DNA of 64,000 nt from Hyphobacterium indicum (lineage in GTDB: Bacteria; Pseudomonadota; Alphaproteobacteria; Caulobacterales; Maricaulaceae): NCBI RefSeq assembly GCF_003129605.1, contig NZ_QBDX01000002.1, forward strand, positions 409,501-473,500, read 5' to 3'. The notes beneath the pieces were generated by a model, which was not told where the DNA came from, did not search any database, and saw nothing but the letters and a program-made list of their open reading frames with translations. This document shows, one piece after another, positions 16,994 to 26,435 of this stretch; positions within the stretch are counted from its first letter, which is position 1; every line of letters starts with the position of its first letter. The position numbers and the translations under genes were made by a program.

Positions 16994-17758
16994 GTGACGC
17001 ATCCGTTCACAACCCGCCAGATTCCCTTCTACCTGACCGCATCAGGGCCTTGCCCCTATTTGCCCGGACGGCTGGAACGCAAACTGTTTACCCGTCTCGA
17101 ACCCGGCGACGGCCCTGCGCTGAATGATGCCCTGACCCATGCCGGATTCCGCCGCTCACAGGCCGTGCTCTATCGCCCGGCCTGTGAAGGTTGTGATGCT
17201 TGCCGGTCTGCGCGCATTCCGGTCAACGCCTTCAGCTTTTCCCGCTCGAACCGGAAAGTCCTGAAGGCCAATGACGATCTGAGCCGGGAAGAACAACCCG
17301 CCCACGCCACGATGGAGCAATTCCAGTTGCTCTCGCGCTATCTCGACACCCGGCATGGCGACGGAGATATGGCGGGCATGAGCTTTGCCGATTACGTCAT
17401 GATGATCGAGGACGGGGCCCAACGCACCGATGTCGTTGAATATCGTGATGACGCCGGCACATTGCGCGCCGCCGCCCTGATCGACCGGCTGCGCGACGGC
17501 CCGTCCCTGCTTTACAGTTTCTTTGATCCGGAACAGCCGGCCCGCAGCTTCGGCAAATTCATCATACTGGATGCAGTGCGATGGTCGCAGGCACAGGGCC
17601 TGCCTTATGTCTATCTGGGCTATTGGGTGCCGGGCAGCGAAAAAATGGCCTACAAATCGCGTTACCGTCCGCTGGAAATCCTGACATCGTCAGGCTGGCG
17701 GCGGTTTGAAGACACCGAATTCGGCAGACAGACCGAAATGGATTTTGGGGGAGATTGA
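16994..17758 (+). CDS. bpt: Leucyl/arginyl-tRNA--protein transferase (Bpt/ATE type)
   Basis: N-end-rule enzyme that adds leucine (Bpt) to N-terminal Asp or Glu of proteins, marking them for ClpS/ClpAP. 254 residues. The ATE N-terminal cysteine cluster is visible as PACEGCDACRSARIPV (about 56-71), followed by FSFSRSNRKVLKAN. The C-terminal ATE domain has YVYLGYWVPGSEKMAYKSRY. Leader-type specificity is assumed from bacterial family practice. The start is GTG 16994. The TRAP gene dctP begins 1 nt after its stop, so it is translationally linked to that operon. Confidence 0.93.
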   Translation: MTHPFTTRQIPFYLTASGPCPYLPGRLERKLFTRLEPGDGPALNDALTHAGFRRSQAVLYRPACEGCDACRSARIPVNAFSFSRSNRKVLKANDDLSREEQPAHATMEQFQLLSRYLDTRHGDGDMAGMSFADYVMMIEDGAQRTDVVEYRDDAGTLRAAALIDRLRDGPSLLYSFFDPEQPARSFGKFIILDAVRWSQAQGLPYVYLGYWVPGSEKMAYKSRYRPLEILTSSGWRRFEDTEFGRQTEMDFGGD

Positions 17759-17759
17759 T

Positions 17760-18875
17760 ATGGATCGGCGGACATTCCTGAGCGGCGCGAGCATTGCCGC
17801 CGCCACGGTGGCGACAGCCTGCAGCCAGGGGGAAGACAGCAGCGTCGCTGCACCCAACGTCCAGACGAGGCGCACGCGGCGCCTGCGCATGGTCACGACC
17901 TGGCCGGCCAATTTCCCGGGCCTCGGCACCGCCGCAACACGTGTGGCGGAGTTCTGCAACGCCATGTCCAGCGGATCGCTGGAAGTCGAGGTTCATGCCG
18001 CAGGCGAAATTGTCGGCGCATTCGAAGCCTTCGACGCCGTAGCGACCGGCACGGCCGACATGTATCATGCCGCCGAGTATTACTGGCAAGGCAAGTCCCC
18101 GGCCTTCAATTTCTTCACCGCCGTTCCGCTCGGCATGACCGCCGAAGAAATCATGGCCTGGGTCGAATTCGGCGGCGGCCAGGAACTCTGGGAGGAGCTG
18201 GGCCGTGAATTCGGCGTGGTGGCGTTCCAGGCTGGCAATTCCGGTCACCAGATGGGCGGCTGGTTCAAGCGCGAGATCAATTCGCTGGAAGACTTCCGTG
18301 GCCTTCGCATGCGGATACCGGGCCTCGGCGGCAATGTGCTGCGCGAACTCGGCGGGGCGGCGGTCGCCCTGTCAGGCGGAGAGATTTATCCGGCCCTGCA
18401 GAATGGCACGATTGATGCCACCGAATGGGTCGGGCCGTGGAATGATCTGGCATTCGGATTCTATCGCGAGGCACCATACTATTATGGCCCCGGCTTCCAC
18501 GAGCCGGGCTCGGCGCTCGGGCTTGGCATCAATGCCGGCGTCTGGGACGGGCTCGATACGGATCACAAGGCCATCATCCGCGCCGCCTGCCGGGCCAGCA
18601 ACAATATGGCCCTGGCCGAATATGCCCACCAGAATGCCATCGCCCTGGATGTCCTGCAGAACGAGCATGGCGTGCAATTGCGGTCCTTCCCGGATGAAGC
18701 CTGGCTCAGGATTGGCGAGATTTCGGAACAGGTGGTTGCGGACGTCGCCAATACCGATGCGATGACACGGCGTGTCTATGACAGCTATATGGCCGCCCGC
18801 AACCGCGGCCGCGTCTGGGGGCGTGTCTCGGAATATCCCTATTTTGCGCAACGTGAACGCGTTCTGGGCGGCTAG
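17760..18875 (+). CDS. dctP: TRAP transporter substrate-binding protein (DctP family)
   Basis: Periplasmic or lipid-anchored solute receptor of a TRAP transporter. ATG 17760 follows GGGGGAG, so the 18-residue upstream extension is rejected; 371 residues. The N-terminus MDRRTFLSGASIAAATVATAC has a twin-arginine-like RR and a possible lipobox ending at C21. The family signature is the long central segment with RMRIPGLGGNVLRELGG, whose arginine usually binds the substrate carboxylate, and ATEWVGPWNDLAFG. It resembles the TakP/2-oxoacid and mannitol/chloroaromatic cluster. Ligand unknown. First of dctP-dctQ-dctM. Confidence 0.92.
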   Translation: MDRRTFLSGASIAAATVATACSQGEDSSVAAPNVQTRRTRRLRMVTTWPANFPGLGTAATRVAEFCNAMSSGSLEVEVHAAGEIVGAFEAFDAVATGTADMYHAAEYYWQGKSPAFNFFTAVPLGMTAEEIMAWVEFGGGQELWEELGREFGVVAFQAGNSGHQMGGWFKREINSLEDFRGLRMRIPGLGGNVLRELGGAAVALSGGEIYPALQNGTIDATEWVGPWNDLAFGFYREAPYYYGPGFHEPGSALGLGINAGVWDGLDTDHKAIIRAACRASNNMALAEYAHQNAIALDVLQNEHGVQLRSFPDEAWLRIGEISEQVVADVANTDAMTRRVYDSYMAARNRGRVWGRVSEYPYFAQRERVLGG

Positions 18876-18878
18876 GCC

Positions 18879-19658
18879 ATGCGCGGGGGAGACTGGCTGA
18901 TCGTCCTGATCATCGCCGGCATCATCATCGTGATGGTGCTGGATGGCCTCACCGCCGGCAGCCTATCGGCCTGGATGGGTTCCAGCCTCTATCAGACGGT
19001 CTTGCCTGCCGGTCGTCTGGCCGGTTGGGCCGGGCTGATCCTGTCGCCCCTCTTGCTGCTGCCACTCCTCGGCGGCGTCTGGGGACGTATCGCCGGATTG
19101 CCGCCGGTTCTGGAATCCGCTTTTCGTAAATTGATATCCCTCTTTGATGCCATCAGCACGGTCATCGGGGATGCGGCACGCTGGCTGGCGCTGGGACTGG
19201 TGATCGTCACCGCAACGGTCGTCATCCAACGCTATGTCTTCGGTTTTGCTTCGACAAAGCTGCAGGAAACCGTGATCTACATGCACGCTTTGCTGTTCCT
19301 GTTATCCGCCGCTTCGACCCTGCTGGCAGACGGCCATGTCCGTGTGGATATTTTCTACGCCAAACTCTCCGAACGCGGAAAAGCCTGGACCGACCTGATC
19401 GGCACCTATCTCGCCCTGTTTCCGATGGCCTTGCTGATCCTCTGGGTCTCGACGCCTTATATCAATGCCAGCTGGCGGATCCTCGAACGCTCGCGGGAAA
19501 GTGACGGGCTGCCCCTGGTATTCATCCTGAAAACGGCAATCCCGCTCTTTGCCGTCATGATAATCCTGCAAGGGCTCGCAGCGGCTCTGAGGGCGGCATT
19601 GACGGTGTCCGGCAAGACTGCACCGGGACATGCGGCCGCCGTGGATCGGGAGCTCTAG
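18879..19658 (+). CDS. dctQ: TRAP transporter small permease (DctQ family)
   Basis: Small membrane subunit, 259 residues, longer than the usual 160-200. The first 80 residues add two or three hydrophobic segments. The four-helix DctQ core starts around residue 85, with the signatures RYVFGFASTKLQETVIYMHA and LLADGHVRVDIFYAKLSERG. The C-terminal helix ends in a hydrophilic tail. This long form is typical of the mannitol/chloroaromatic TRAP subtype. It starts 3 nt after dctP and directly abuts dctM. Confidence 0.92.
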   Translation: MRGGDWLIVLIIAGIIIVMVLDGLTAGSLSAWMGSSLYQTVLPAGRLAGWAGLILSPLLLLPLLGGVWGRIAGLPPVLESAFRKLISLFDAISTVIGDAARWLALGLVIVTATVVIQRYVFGFASTKLQETVIYMHALLFLLSAASTLLADGHVRVDIFYAKLSERGKAWTDLIGTYLALFPMALLILWVSTPYINASWRILERSRESDGLPLVFILKTAIPLFAVMIILQGLAAALRAALTVSGKTAPGHAAAVDREL

Positions 19659-21248
19659 ATGAATACCTTCATCGACCTCCTTCCTTTCCTCATGTTTGCC
19701 TTCGCCTTTATCGCCCTGCTGCGTGGCTATCCGGTCGCGTTCACGCTGGCCGGTGTGGCATTGGCTTTCGCCGGAATCGGTCTGCTCCTCGACGTTTTCG
19801 ACCCCATTCATCTGCGCGCCTTCCCGCAGCGGATTTACGGCAACATGATGGAAATGGACCGCTCCATCCTGGTCGCCGTCCCGCTCTTTGTGTTCATGGG
19901 CGTGATGCTGGAGAAATCCAGGGTCGCCGAGGAATTGCTGGAAGCCATGGGCGCGCTCTTCGGCACGTTCCGGGGCGGGCTGGGCATTTCTGTTGTTGTC
20001 GTCGGGGCATTGCTGGCCGCTTCGACCGGCATTGTCGGGGCAACGGTCGTGACCATGGGCCTGCTCTCTCTGCCGACCATGCTCAAACGCGGATACGATC
20101 CGGGTCTCGCCTCCGGGTCCATCGCCGCAGCGGGCACGCTCGGGCAGATCATACCGCCCTCCATCGTGCTGGTGCTCCTGGGGGACCAGATTTCCAACGC
20201 CTATCAGGAAGCCCAGAGGGCGCAGGGAATTTTCTCTCCGGATATCGTCTCGGTGGGAGACCTCTTCGCCGGCGCCCTGATTCCCGGCCTGCTCCTCGTG
20301 GCCGCCTATATCGGCTACCAGATTTTCGTCGCCATCACCCAACCGGCCAAGGCCCCGCCTGCCCCACAGGAGGCCCGCCCCTCGCTGGGCCGCATCCTTC
20401 GGGCCTTGATCCCGCCTCTGGGTCTGATCATCGCGGTGCTGGGCTCCATTCTCACCGGTCTGGCCACACCGACAGAAGCCGCTGGCGTGGGGGCCGTGGG
20501 GGCCACTTTCCTGGCCGGATTCCGCAATGCCGGCGCGCACGGCAATCCCGGTTTCGGACGGACTTTGTCCGGGCTTGGGGCCCTGTCGCTCATCCTGCTG
20601 ATTGCCATGACGCTCTTCGTCGATCTTCGCATCGGGCGGGAAAACATATCCACCGGAGAGCAGGCCGGGCTGTATCTGGCCTATGGCCTGGTTGCGCTAA
20701 CACTCCTCGGCGCGGCGGCCGCCCTCTGGCGATTGAAGAAGACCGGCGTTCTCGACGATGTGATGCGGGCCACGGCCCAGATTTCGTCCATGGTGTTTGT
20801 CATACTCATCGGGGCCGCCTTATTCTCCCTCATTTTCCGGGAACTGGGCGGAGATGCCACCGTACAGGCCGCCCTGGAAGCCGTGCCCGGCGGAAAGTGG
20901 GGGGCGCTGGCTATTGTCATGCTGGTCATGTTCCTGTTGGGATTTTTCCTCGATTTTATCGAGATCACCTTCGTGGTGGTTCCCATTGTTGCGCCCATCC
21001 TGCTCATGATGGGAATCGACCCCGTCTGGCTCGGCGTGCTCATGGCCCTGAACCTTCAGACCAGCTTCCTGACCCCGCCCTTCGGATTCGCACTCTTCTA
21101 TCTGAGAGGGGTCGCTCCGCCCGAAGTCACGACCGGGGCGATCTATCGCGGCGCCCTGCCCTTCGTCGGCATCCAGCTGATTGTCATCATTTTGGTCGCA
21201 CTCCTGCCCTGGCTGGCGACCGGCCTTCCGGAATTGCTCTATGACTAG
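19659..21248 (+). CDS. dctM: TRAP transporter large permease (DctM family)
   Basis: Large transport subunit of 529 residues with about 13-14 membrane segments. Conserved segments include AASTGIVGATVVTMGLLSLP, GTLGQIIPPSIVLVLLGDQ and the C-terminal LQTSFLTPPFGFALFYLRG. Around residues 285-365 there is an extra hydrophobic stretch (LSLILLIAMTLFV and YLAYGLVALTLL) relative to the 425-residue DctM. Such insertions occur in the longer subtype. The gene overlaps the following GNAT gene by 8 nt. Confidence 0.93.
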   Translation: MNTFIDLLPFLMFAFAFIALLRGYPVAFTLAGVALAFAGIGLLLDVFDPIHLRAFPQRIYGNMMEMDRSILVAVPLFVFMGVMLEKSRVAEELLEAMGALFGTFRGGLGISVVVVGALLAASTGIVGATVVTMGLLSLPTMLKRGYDPGLASGSIAAAGTLGQIIPPSIVLVLLGDQISNAYQEAQRAQGIFSPDIVSVGDLFAGALIPGLLLVAAYIGYQIFVAITQPAKAPPAPQEARPSLGRILRALIPPLGLIIAVLGSILTGLATPTEAAGVGAVGATFLAGFRNAGAHGNPGFGRTLSGLGALSLILLIAMTLFVDLRIGRENISTGEQAGLYLAYGLVALTLLGAAAALWRLKKTGVLDDVMRATAQISSMVFVILIGAALFSLIFRELGGDATVQAALEAVPGGKWGALAIVMLVMFLLGFFLDFIEITFVVVPIVAPILLMMGIDPVWLGVLMALNLQTSFLTPPFGFALFYLRGVAPPEVTTGAIYRGALPFVGIQLIVIILVALLPWLATGLPELLYD

Positions 21249-21771
21249 GCATCTCGTTGCGCCGGTGATCGAAACCGGGCGCCTGCGGCTTCGGCCCTTG
21301 CGCGCTGATGATTTCGAGCCTGTTTGCCGTATCTGGTCGGATCCGGAAAATGTCCGCTTCGTCGGCGGCAAGCCCTCTACGCCCTATGAGTCCTGGCGCC
21401 GGATTGTTTCCAGTGCCGGTTACTGGCCCATTCTCGGATACGGATACTGGGCACTGGATGAACGCGAATCGGACCGCTTTATCGGCTTGGTCGGTTTTGC
21501 TGATTTCAAGCGCGAACAGCCTGCCGGTTTCTCAGGAGACCCCGAGATCGGGTATGTCATTGACAAAACGGTTCACGGTCAGGGCTACGGGCGCGAAGCT
21601 ATGACCGCTTGCATGAAGTGGATGGATGACACCCACGGCCGCCGACGTACGATCTGCATGATCGAACCCGGCAACATCGCCTCTATCAGGATTGCGGAGC
21701 GCCTTGGATACAAGCCCTACGGTGAAGGCCTGATCGACGGCGTGACCGTCGTACTGATGGAACGGACCTAG
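21241..21771 (+). CDS. GNAT-family N-acetyltransferase (RimJ/RimL type)
   Basis: A 176-residue acetyltransferase. The N-terminal IETGRLRLRPLRADD is the hallmark of the RimJ/RimL-like branch. PEIGYVIDKTVHGQGYGREAM is the acetyl-CoA-binding Q/RxxGxG/A loop, and PGNIASIRIAERLGYKPYGE closes the fold. ATG 21241 lies inside the last codons of dctM (8-nt overlap), so it is translated with the TRAP operon. Substrate unknown. Its stop shares a CTAG with the convergent htpX stop. Confidence 0.88.
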   Translation: MTRHLVAPVIETGRLRLRPLRADDFEPVCRIWSDPENVRFVGGKPSTPYESWRRIVSSAGYWPILGYGYWALDERESDRFIGLVGFADFKREQPAGFSGDPEIGYVIDKTVHGQGYGREAMTACMKWMDDTHGRRRTICMIEPGNIASIRIAERLGYKPYGEGLIDGVTVVLMERT

Positions 21772-22781
21772 ACGGACGGCACGCTCGTGCTGCCTGCCCC
21801 GCGCTGTCCGCCCGCATATTCAATCAGGGCTTCGATCCGCTTTTCAATCGGCGGATGGGTCGCAAAAACCCCGGCAAAACCGGCTTTCGGATTCTCGATC
21901 ATCATTTCGCGCACACCGTCCGGCGCGTTATCGATCTCGGCATGACCTGAGATTTTCTCGAGCGCCGAAATCATGGCATCCGGATTGCGGGTCAGTTCCA
22001 CCGCCCCGGCATCCGCCATGTATTCGCGCTTGCGCGACAGGGCGAAGCGGATGGCGATGGCCAGAAAATAGGCAATGGCCACGATGGCGATGGCAATGAT
22101 CATCAAGAGCGCCGCATTTCCGCGGCGGCCGGACGACCGGCCACCAAGCCCGCTCCAGAACAGGGAGCGGAAGACGATTTGCGCCACGAAGGAAAAAATG
22201 CCGACAAATATCACGGAAATCACCAGCAGCCGGACATCCCGGTTGAGGATATGGCTCAATTCATGTGCCAGCACGGCTTCCAGCTCGGCCTTGTTCAGAT
22301 TGCGCATCAGGCCGCGTGTCACGGTCACGGCATACTGTTTTTCTGTCAGACCGCTGGCATAGGCATTCATCATCTCCGTTTCGATGATTTTCAGTTTCGG
22401 CATCGTCAGACCGCGGGAAATGCACAGGTTTTCCAGCAGATTATAGAGTTCCGGCTCATCCTGGCGGGTGACGGAGTGTGCACCGGTCGCCATGTCGATC
22501 ATCGCCTGGTGCCCGAACCAGGCGATCACGAACCAGATACCGGCAATGATAACGGACCAGAGCGCCATGACCGGCCAGTTTTCCAGAGCGGCCCCGAAAT
22601 CCGCGCCCAGTCCGAACCCGTCCTTGCCGGCGGAATAGGTGCCGCCACCATCCATGGCGGTCATGACAAGCGCGGCGGCAAACGCCAGCAACATCAAAAG
22701 GAACGGAAATCCGGCCAGTAGCAGCACGGATTTCAGATTATTGTTCCAGATATGCGTGCGGAGACCGACCGCGCCCATCAT
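21768..22781 (-). CDS. htpX: M48 zinc metalloprotease, HtpX-like
   Basis: Membrane-bound protease for membrane-protein quality control. 337 residues. Two N-terminal membrane segments (about 18-42 and 73-92) precede the active site LAHELSHILNRDV (HExxH), a further membrane pair around 195-245, and the third zinc ligand in SRKREYMADAGAVEL. The C-terminal FATHPPIEKRIEAL motif is typical of HtpX. It is encoded 9 nt downstream of lemA, a frequent pairing. The start is either of two tandem ATG codons at 22781/22778. Confidence 0.93.
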   Translation of the reverse strand: MMGAVGLRTHIWNNNLKSVLLLAGFPFLLMLLAFAAALVMTAMDGGGTYSAGKDGFGLGADFGAALENWPVMALWSVIIAGIWFVIAWFGHQAMIDMATGAHSVTRQDEPELYNLLENLCISRGLTMPKLKIIETEMMNAYASGLTEKQYAVTVTRGLMRNLNKAELEAVLAHELSHILNRDVRLLVISVIFVGIFSFVAQIVFRSLFWSGLGGRSSGRRGNAALLMIIAIAIVAIAYFLAIAIRFALSRKREYMADAGAVELTRNPDAMISALEKISGHAEIDNAPDGVREMMIENPKAGFAGVFATHPPIEKRIEALIEYAGGQRGAGSTSVPSV

Positions 22782-22790
22782 GAAGCGGAC

Positions 22791-23345
22791 CTAGAATTTT
22801 ACTTCAGGCGCATTCTCGACCGCGGCCCGATCAGCCACTTCGAAGAAATCACGCTGTTGGAAGCCGAACATGCTGGCAAAGATAACCGCCGGGAATTGCT
22901 CGACCGCCGTGTTGAATTCACTGACCGCATTGTTGAAGAAACGGCGGGCGGCCGCGATCTTGTTTTCGAGGTCCGCGAGCTCGTTCTGCAGCGACAGGAA
23001 GTTCTCGTTCGCTTTCAGATCAGGATAGGCTTCCGACAGGGCAAAGATCTGACGCAGCGCGCCGGTCAGCATGTTCTCCGCCTGGGCCTGATCCTTCACA
23101 TTTGTCGCATCGACCGAGGCCTGGCGCGCCTTGATGACGTTTTCCAGGGTCTCTTTCTCGTGGCTGGCATAGCCTTTCACGGTGTTGACGAGGTTGGGGA
23201 TCAGATCGACGCGCTGTTTGAGCTGCACGTCAATATCGCCCCAAGCCTGATTGGTTGTCTGTCGCAGAGCGACCAGACGGTTGTAGATGCCAATCACGAA
23301 AAACGCGATAACAACCACGACCACGAGCAGGATAATCCATTCCAT
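22791..23345 (-). CDS. lemA: LemA family protein
   Basis: A 184-residue membrane-anchored coiled-coil protein. One N-terminal helix (about 3-22, MEWIILLVVVVVIAFFVIGI) is followed by a LemA four-helix domain: YNRLVALRQTTNQAWGDID, the QRVDLIPNLVNTVKGYASHE motif and NNAVSEFNTAVEQFPAVI. Biochemical function is unresolved. It pairs with the downstream M48 protease. A strong GGAGGG ribosome site precedes ATG 23345. Confidence 0.94.
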   Translation of the reverse strand: MEWIILLVVVVVIAFFVIGIYNRLVALRQTTNQAWGDIDVQLKQRVDLIPNLVNTVKGYASHEKETLENVIKARQASVDATNVKDQAQAENMLTGALRQIFALSEAYPDLKANENFLSLQNELADLENKIAAARRFFNNAVSEFNTAVEQFPAVIFASMFGFQQRDFFEVADRAAVENAPEVKF

Positions 23346-23388
23346 CTAAAATCCCTCCGGTTTCATTCAATTTTTCACTACGGGCTGA

Positions 23389-25668
23389 TTACGCCGAATC
23401 CATGGCGCGCGCTACCGCAACCGGGTCCGCCGGCATGAATTTTCCGGTTTTCGGGAAACCGCGCGGCCGGGCCATGCCTGCTTGCGCGCGCTTGCCTTCC
23501 CAGTCTTTCCAGTCCTCGAAAACATGACGCCGTCCGGCACCGTCAATCCAGGCAAGTCCATCTGCCGGATCGAAGGTCGCAACATCCAGCAATTCAGCAC
23601 CTTTTCCGCCCATCAGGCGAACCCCTTTCCCGCGCGCCATTTGCGGCAGGTCCGCGACATCGAAGATCAACAGGCGCTTCTTGGTGTTGGACACGGCAAT
23701 CTTGCTTCCGGTTACAGGCACGCAGGCAATGGCCTCGCCGTCTCCGACATTCAGGGCCTGCTTGCCGCCCTTCTTCGTGGCAAAGACATCCGCCTCTTTC
23801 ACACGGAATCCGTTGCCCGCCCGCGAGGCGATCAGCAATTCACGCTCCGGTTCATGCCGGAACAAGGCAACCGGCGCGGCATCTTCCGGCAGGCCGGCAT
23901 GCAGGCGCAGTGGATCACCATGGCCACGGCCGCCGGGCAGTCTGGACGCATCAATGGCGTAGAATTTTCCGTCCGTAGCGAACAGGATCAGCTTGTCGAC
24001 GGTCTCACATTTTACTGTGAACAGCGCGCTATCGCCTTCCTTGAACACAATGGCCCCGATGTCGTGGGAATGGCCTTTCAGGGCACGGATCCAGCCTTTC
24101 TGCGACACCACGACCAGTATGGATTCCCGGACGATCAGCGATTCAGCGACCGCCTCGGCATCGTATTCCACAATCCCGGCGGTATTGATCTCGGTCCGTC
24201 GTGCGCCGATCGCGGTTTTGGGACCGAAGGCGGCTTCGACCTCCGCGATTTCGGCATCAACTTTTTCCCATTGCACGGGCTCGGAGCCAATCAGCGTTCT
24301 GAGATCGCCGCGCTCATCCTTAAGATTGGCTTCCTCCTTGCGGATTTCCAACTCTTCCAGCTTCCGCAACGCACGAAGGCGCATATTGAGGATGGCCTCG
24401 GCCTGCCGGTCCGACAGGTCGAAATGGGCCATGAGTTTTGCCTTGGGTTCATCCTCGAAGCGGATGATCCGGATCACCTCGTCCAGATCGGCATAGACGA
24501 TGATATATCCGGCCAGCACTTCCAGCCGGTCCTCGACCTTTGCCAGGCGTGTATTGGCCCGGCGCACCACGACTTCGCGGCGATGGTCCAGCCAGATGCG
24601 CAGCACATCCTTCAGACTCATCACCCGCGGCGTACCGGACTGGTCAAGGACGTTCAGATTGAGCGAGATCCGGTTTTCCAGCTCGCTCATCTTGAACAAT
24701 GCCGCCATCAACAGCTCGGGTTCGACATTCTTGCTTCTGGGCACCAGAACAAGTCGGATATCTTCCGCACTTTCATCGCGCACATCTTCCAGAAGCGGCA
24801 GCTTCTTCTGATCCAGCAATTGCGCAATGCGTTCGACCAGCTTGGACTTCTGAACCTGGTAGGGAATTTCGGTGACCACGATCTGCCAGGTTCCGCGGCC
24901 CAGATCCTCGATCTCCCACCGGGCGCGCAGCCGAAAACCGCCCCGCCCCGTTTCATAGGCTTCGCGGATCGCCTCCGGCGATTCCACGCAAATCCCGCCG
25001 GTTGGAAAATCCGGGCCTTTCACCGACCTCAAAAGCTGAGCGACAGAGGTATCCGGATGGGCAATCAGCGTCCGCGATGCGCGGCACAGCTCATGAGCAT
25101 TATGCGGTGGAATGGACGTTGCCATCCCCACCGCAATACCGGTGGCCCCATTGGCCAGCAGATTCGGAAAGGCCGCGGGCAGAACCACGGGCTCTTCTTC
25201 CGACCCGTCATAGGTTTCGCGAAAATCGACCGTGCCCTGATCAATATCCTGAAGCAGCAGCTCGGCGGCCTCCGTCAGGCGTGTTTCGGTATAGCGCATC
25301 GCCGCAGCGCCATCGCCATCGATATTGCCGAAATTGCCCTGCCCCTCGACCAGCGGATAGCGCGAGGCAAAATCCTGCGCCAGCCGCACCAGCGCGTCAT
25401 AAACGGCCTGATCACCATGCGGGTGAAACTTACCGATGACGTCCCCGACAATCCGCGCCGACTTCTTGAACGCATCGCGCGGATTCAGTTTCAGCACGCG
25501 CATCGCATGCAGAATGCGGCGGTGGACGGGCTTCAGCCCGTCGCGGGCATCCGGCAAGGCGCGCTGAGTGATCGTCGACAGGGCATAGGCGAGATAGCGC
25601 TTGGACAGTGCCTCATCAAAAGGTTCTTCGAAAATTTCCCCGCCTTCGGGGGTGAAGACATCGCCCAT
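23389..25668 (-). CDS. parC: DNA topoisomerase IV subunit A
   Basis: Breakage-reunion subunit that decatenates daughter chromosomes with ParE. 759 residues, the normal ParC length. The N-terminal [20 protein letters not shown], the QRT-region [20 protein letters not shown] and the active tyrosine Y126 in [10 protein letters not shown] are present. The C-terminal beta-pinwheel begins near residue 490. It is the last gene of the rpoZ-to-parC block on this strand, 35 nt after recO. Confidence 0.96.
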   Translation of the reverse strand: MGDVFTPEGGEIFEEPFDEALSKRYLAYALSTITQRALPDARDGLKPVHRRILHAMRVLKLNPRDAFKKSARIVGDVIGKFHPHGDQAVYDALVRLAQDFASRYPLVEGQGNFGNIDGDGAAAMRYTETRLTEAAELLLQDIDQGTVDFRETYDGSEEEPVVLPAAFPNLLANGATGIAVGMATSIPPHNAHELCRASRTLIAHPDTSVAQLLRSVKGPDFPTGGICVESPEAIREAYETGRGGFRLRARWEIEDLGRGTWQIVVTEIPYQVQKSKLVERIAQLLDQKKLPLLEDVRDESAEDIRLVLVPRSKNVEPELLMAALFKMSELENRISLNLNVLDQSGTPRVMSLKDVLRIWLDHRREVVVRRANTRLAKVEDRLEVLAGYIIVYADLDEVIRIIRFEDEPKAKLMAHFDLSDRQAEAILNMRLRALRKLEELEIRKEEANLKDERGDLRTLIGSEPVQWEKVDAEIAEVEAAFGPKTAIGARRTEINTAGIVEYDAEAVAESLIVRESILVVVSQKGWIRALKGHSHDIGAIVFKEGDSALFTVKCETVDKLILFATDGKFYAIDASRLPGGRGHGDPLRLHAGLPEDAAPVALFRHEPERELLIASRAGNGFRVKEADVFATKKGGKQALNVGDGEAIACVPVTGSKIAVSNTKKRLLIFDVADLPQMARGKGVRLMGGKGAELLDVATFDPADGLAWIDGAGRRHVFEDWKDWEGKRAQAGMARPRGFPKTGKFMPADPVAVARAMDSA

Positions 25669-25703
25669 GCTGCACTCCTGATTCGGACCGTTACAGTATG
25701 CCG

Positions 25704-26435
25704 CTAATTGCGCCCGGCGTCCGTCAGTGCCTTGACCAAACGCACACGCGATTCAGGCAAATCCCGGTCCATCGGCCAAAGCACGCGGCGCTGCAGGAAA
25801 AACCCGGTCAGCGCCAGGCCATCCGCAATATCCCCGGTCACAAATCCGGCTTCCGGATCCCGCAGGAAACGCGGCAAGGCGAGGAGCTTGTCGAGATAGG
25901 GCGCTGCCGCGTCCCGGCTGACCGCCCGGCCCGTCCGGGGGCTGACATGGGTCAGGCCCTCGACTTCGCCTGTCACCGCGCATTTCTCCAGATCCATGCC
26001 ATAACCCAGATCACGCAGGAGGCCGAATTCCCAGCGGACATAAAGGGCCGGCCAGATATCGGCATCGCCCAGCGCGTCCAGAAAGACCTCCATCGCCCGG
26101 TAGACCGGCGCATGGGATTCCCGTTCCGGCAGGGCCTGACAGGCCAGCGCACAGGCGGAATTGAGACCGGCCAGCGACAATGCATCATCCATCACAAGAC
26201 CGGCCCGCGAGATGTCCGCCTCGATGGTAAAATGACCGAGATGATCGGCGAGGCGGGCGCGCCAGTTCGCAGTCACGGAATTTCCGGGCTGAAGCACCGG
26301 ACGCAGGGTGCGCGACCGTCCGCCCCGGACCAGCCCGGCATGGCGTCCCTGATCCTCGGTCAGCAATTCGACGATGGCGCTGGTCTCACCATGCGGCCGC
26401 ACCGCCAGCACATGGCCTCTGCCGCTCCATTCCAT
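25704..26435 (-). CDS. recO: DNA repair protein RecO
   Basis: Mediator that loads RecA onto SSB-coated DNA in the RecFOR pathway. 243 residues. The N-terminal OB-fold shows [35 protein letters not shown]. The C-terminal helical domain shows [23 protein letters not shown]. The usual zinc cysteine set is incomplete: one cysteine is seen in EKCAVTG and no CxxC. The start overlaps the era stop by 1 nt. Confidence 0.92.
   Translation of the reverse strand: MEWSGRGHVLAVRPHGETSAIVELLTEDQGRHAGLVRGGRSRTLRPVLQPGNSVTANWRARLADHLGHFTIEADISRAGLVMDDALSLAGLNSACALACQALPERESHAPVYRAMEVFLDALGDADIWPALYVRWEFGLLRDLGYGMDLEKCAVTGEVEGLTHVSPRTGRAVSRDAAAPYLDKLLALPRFLRDPEAGFVTGDIADGLALTGFFLQRRVLWPMDRDLPESRVRLVKALTDAGRN

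Noticed and set aside
19302-20540. 412-codon minus-strand frame
   Set aside because: Antisense to dctQ and dctM, whose motifs are unmistakable. Composition is Gly/Gln/Glu/Arg-rich without domain.
23482-25707. 741-codon open frame on the plus strand across parC
   Set aside because: Exactly antisense to parC, which has full family motifs and the catalytic tyrosine. The product has no domain and has the His/Gln/Arg-rich composition of antisense frames in GC-rich DNA.
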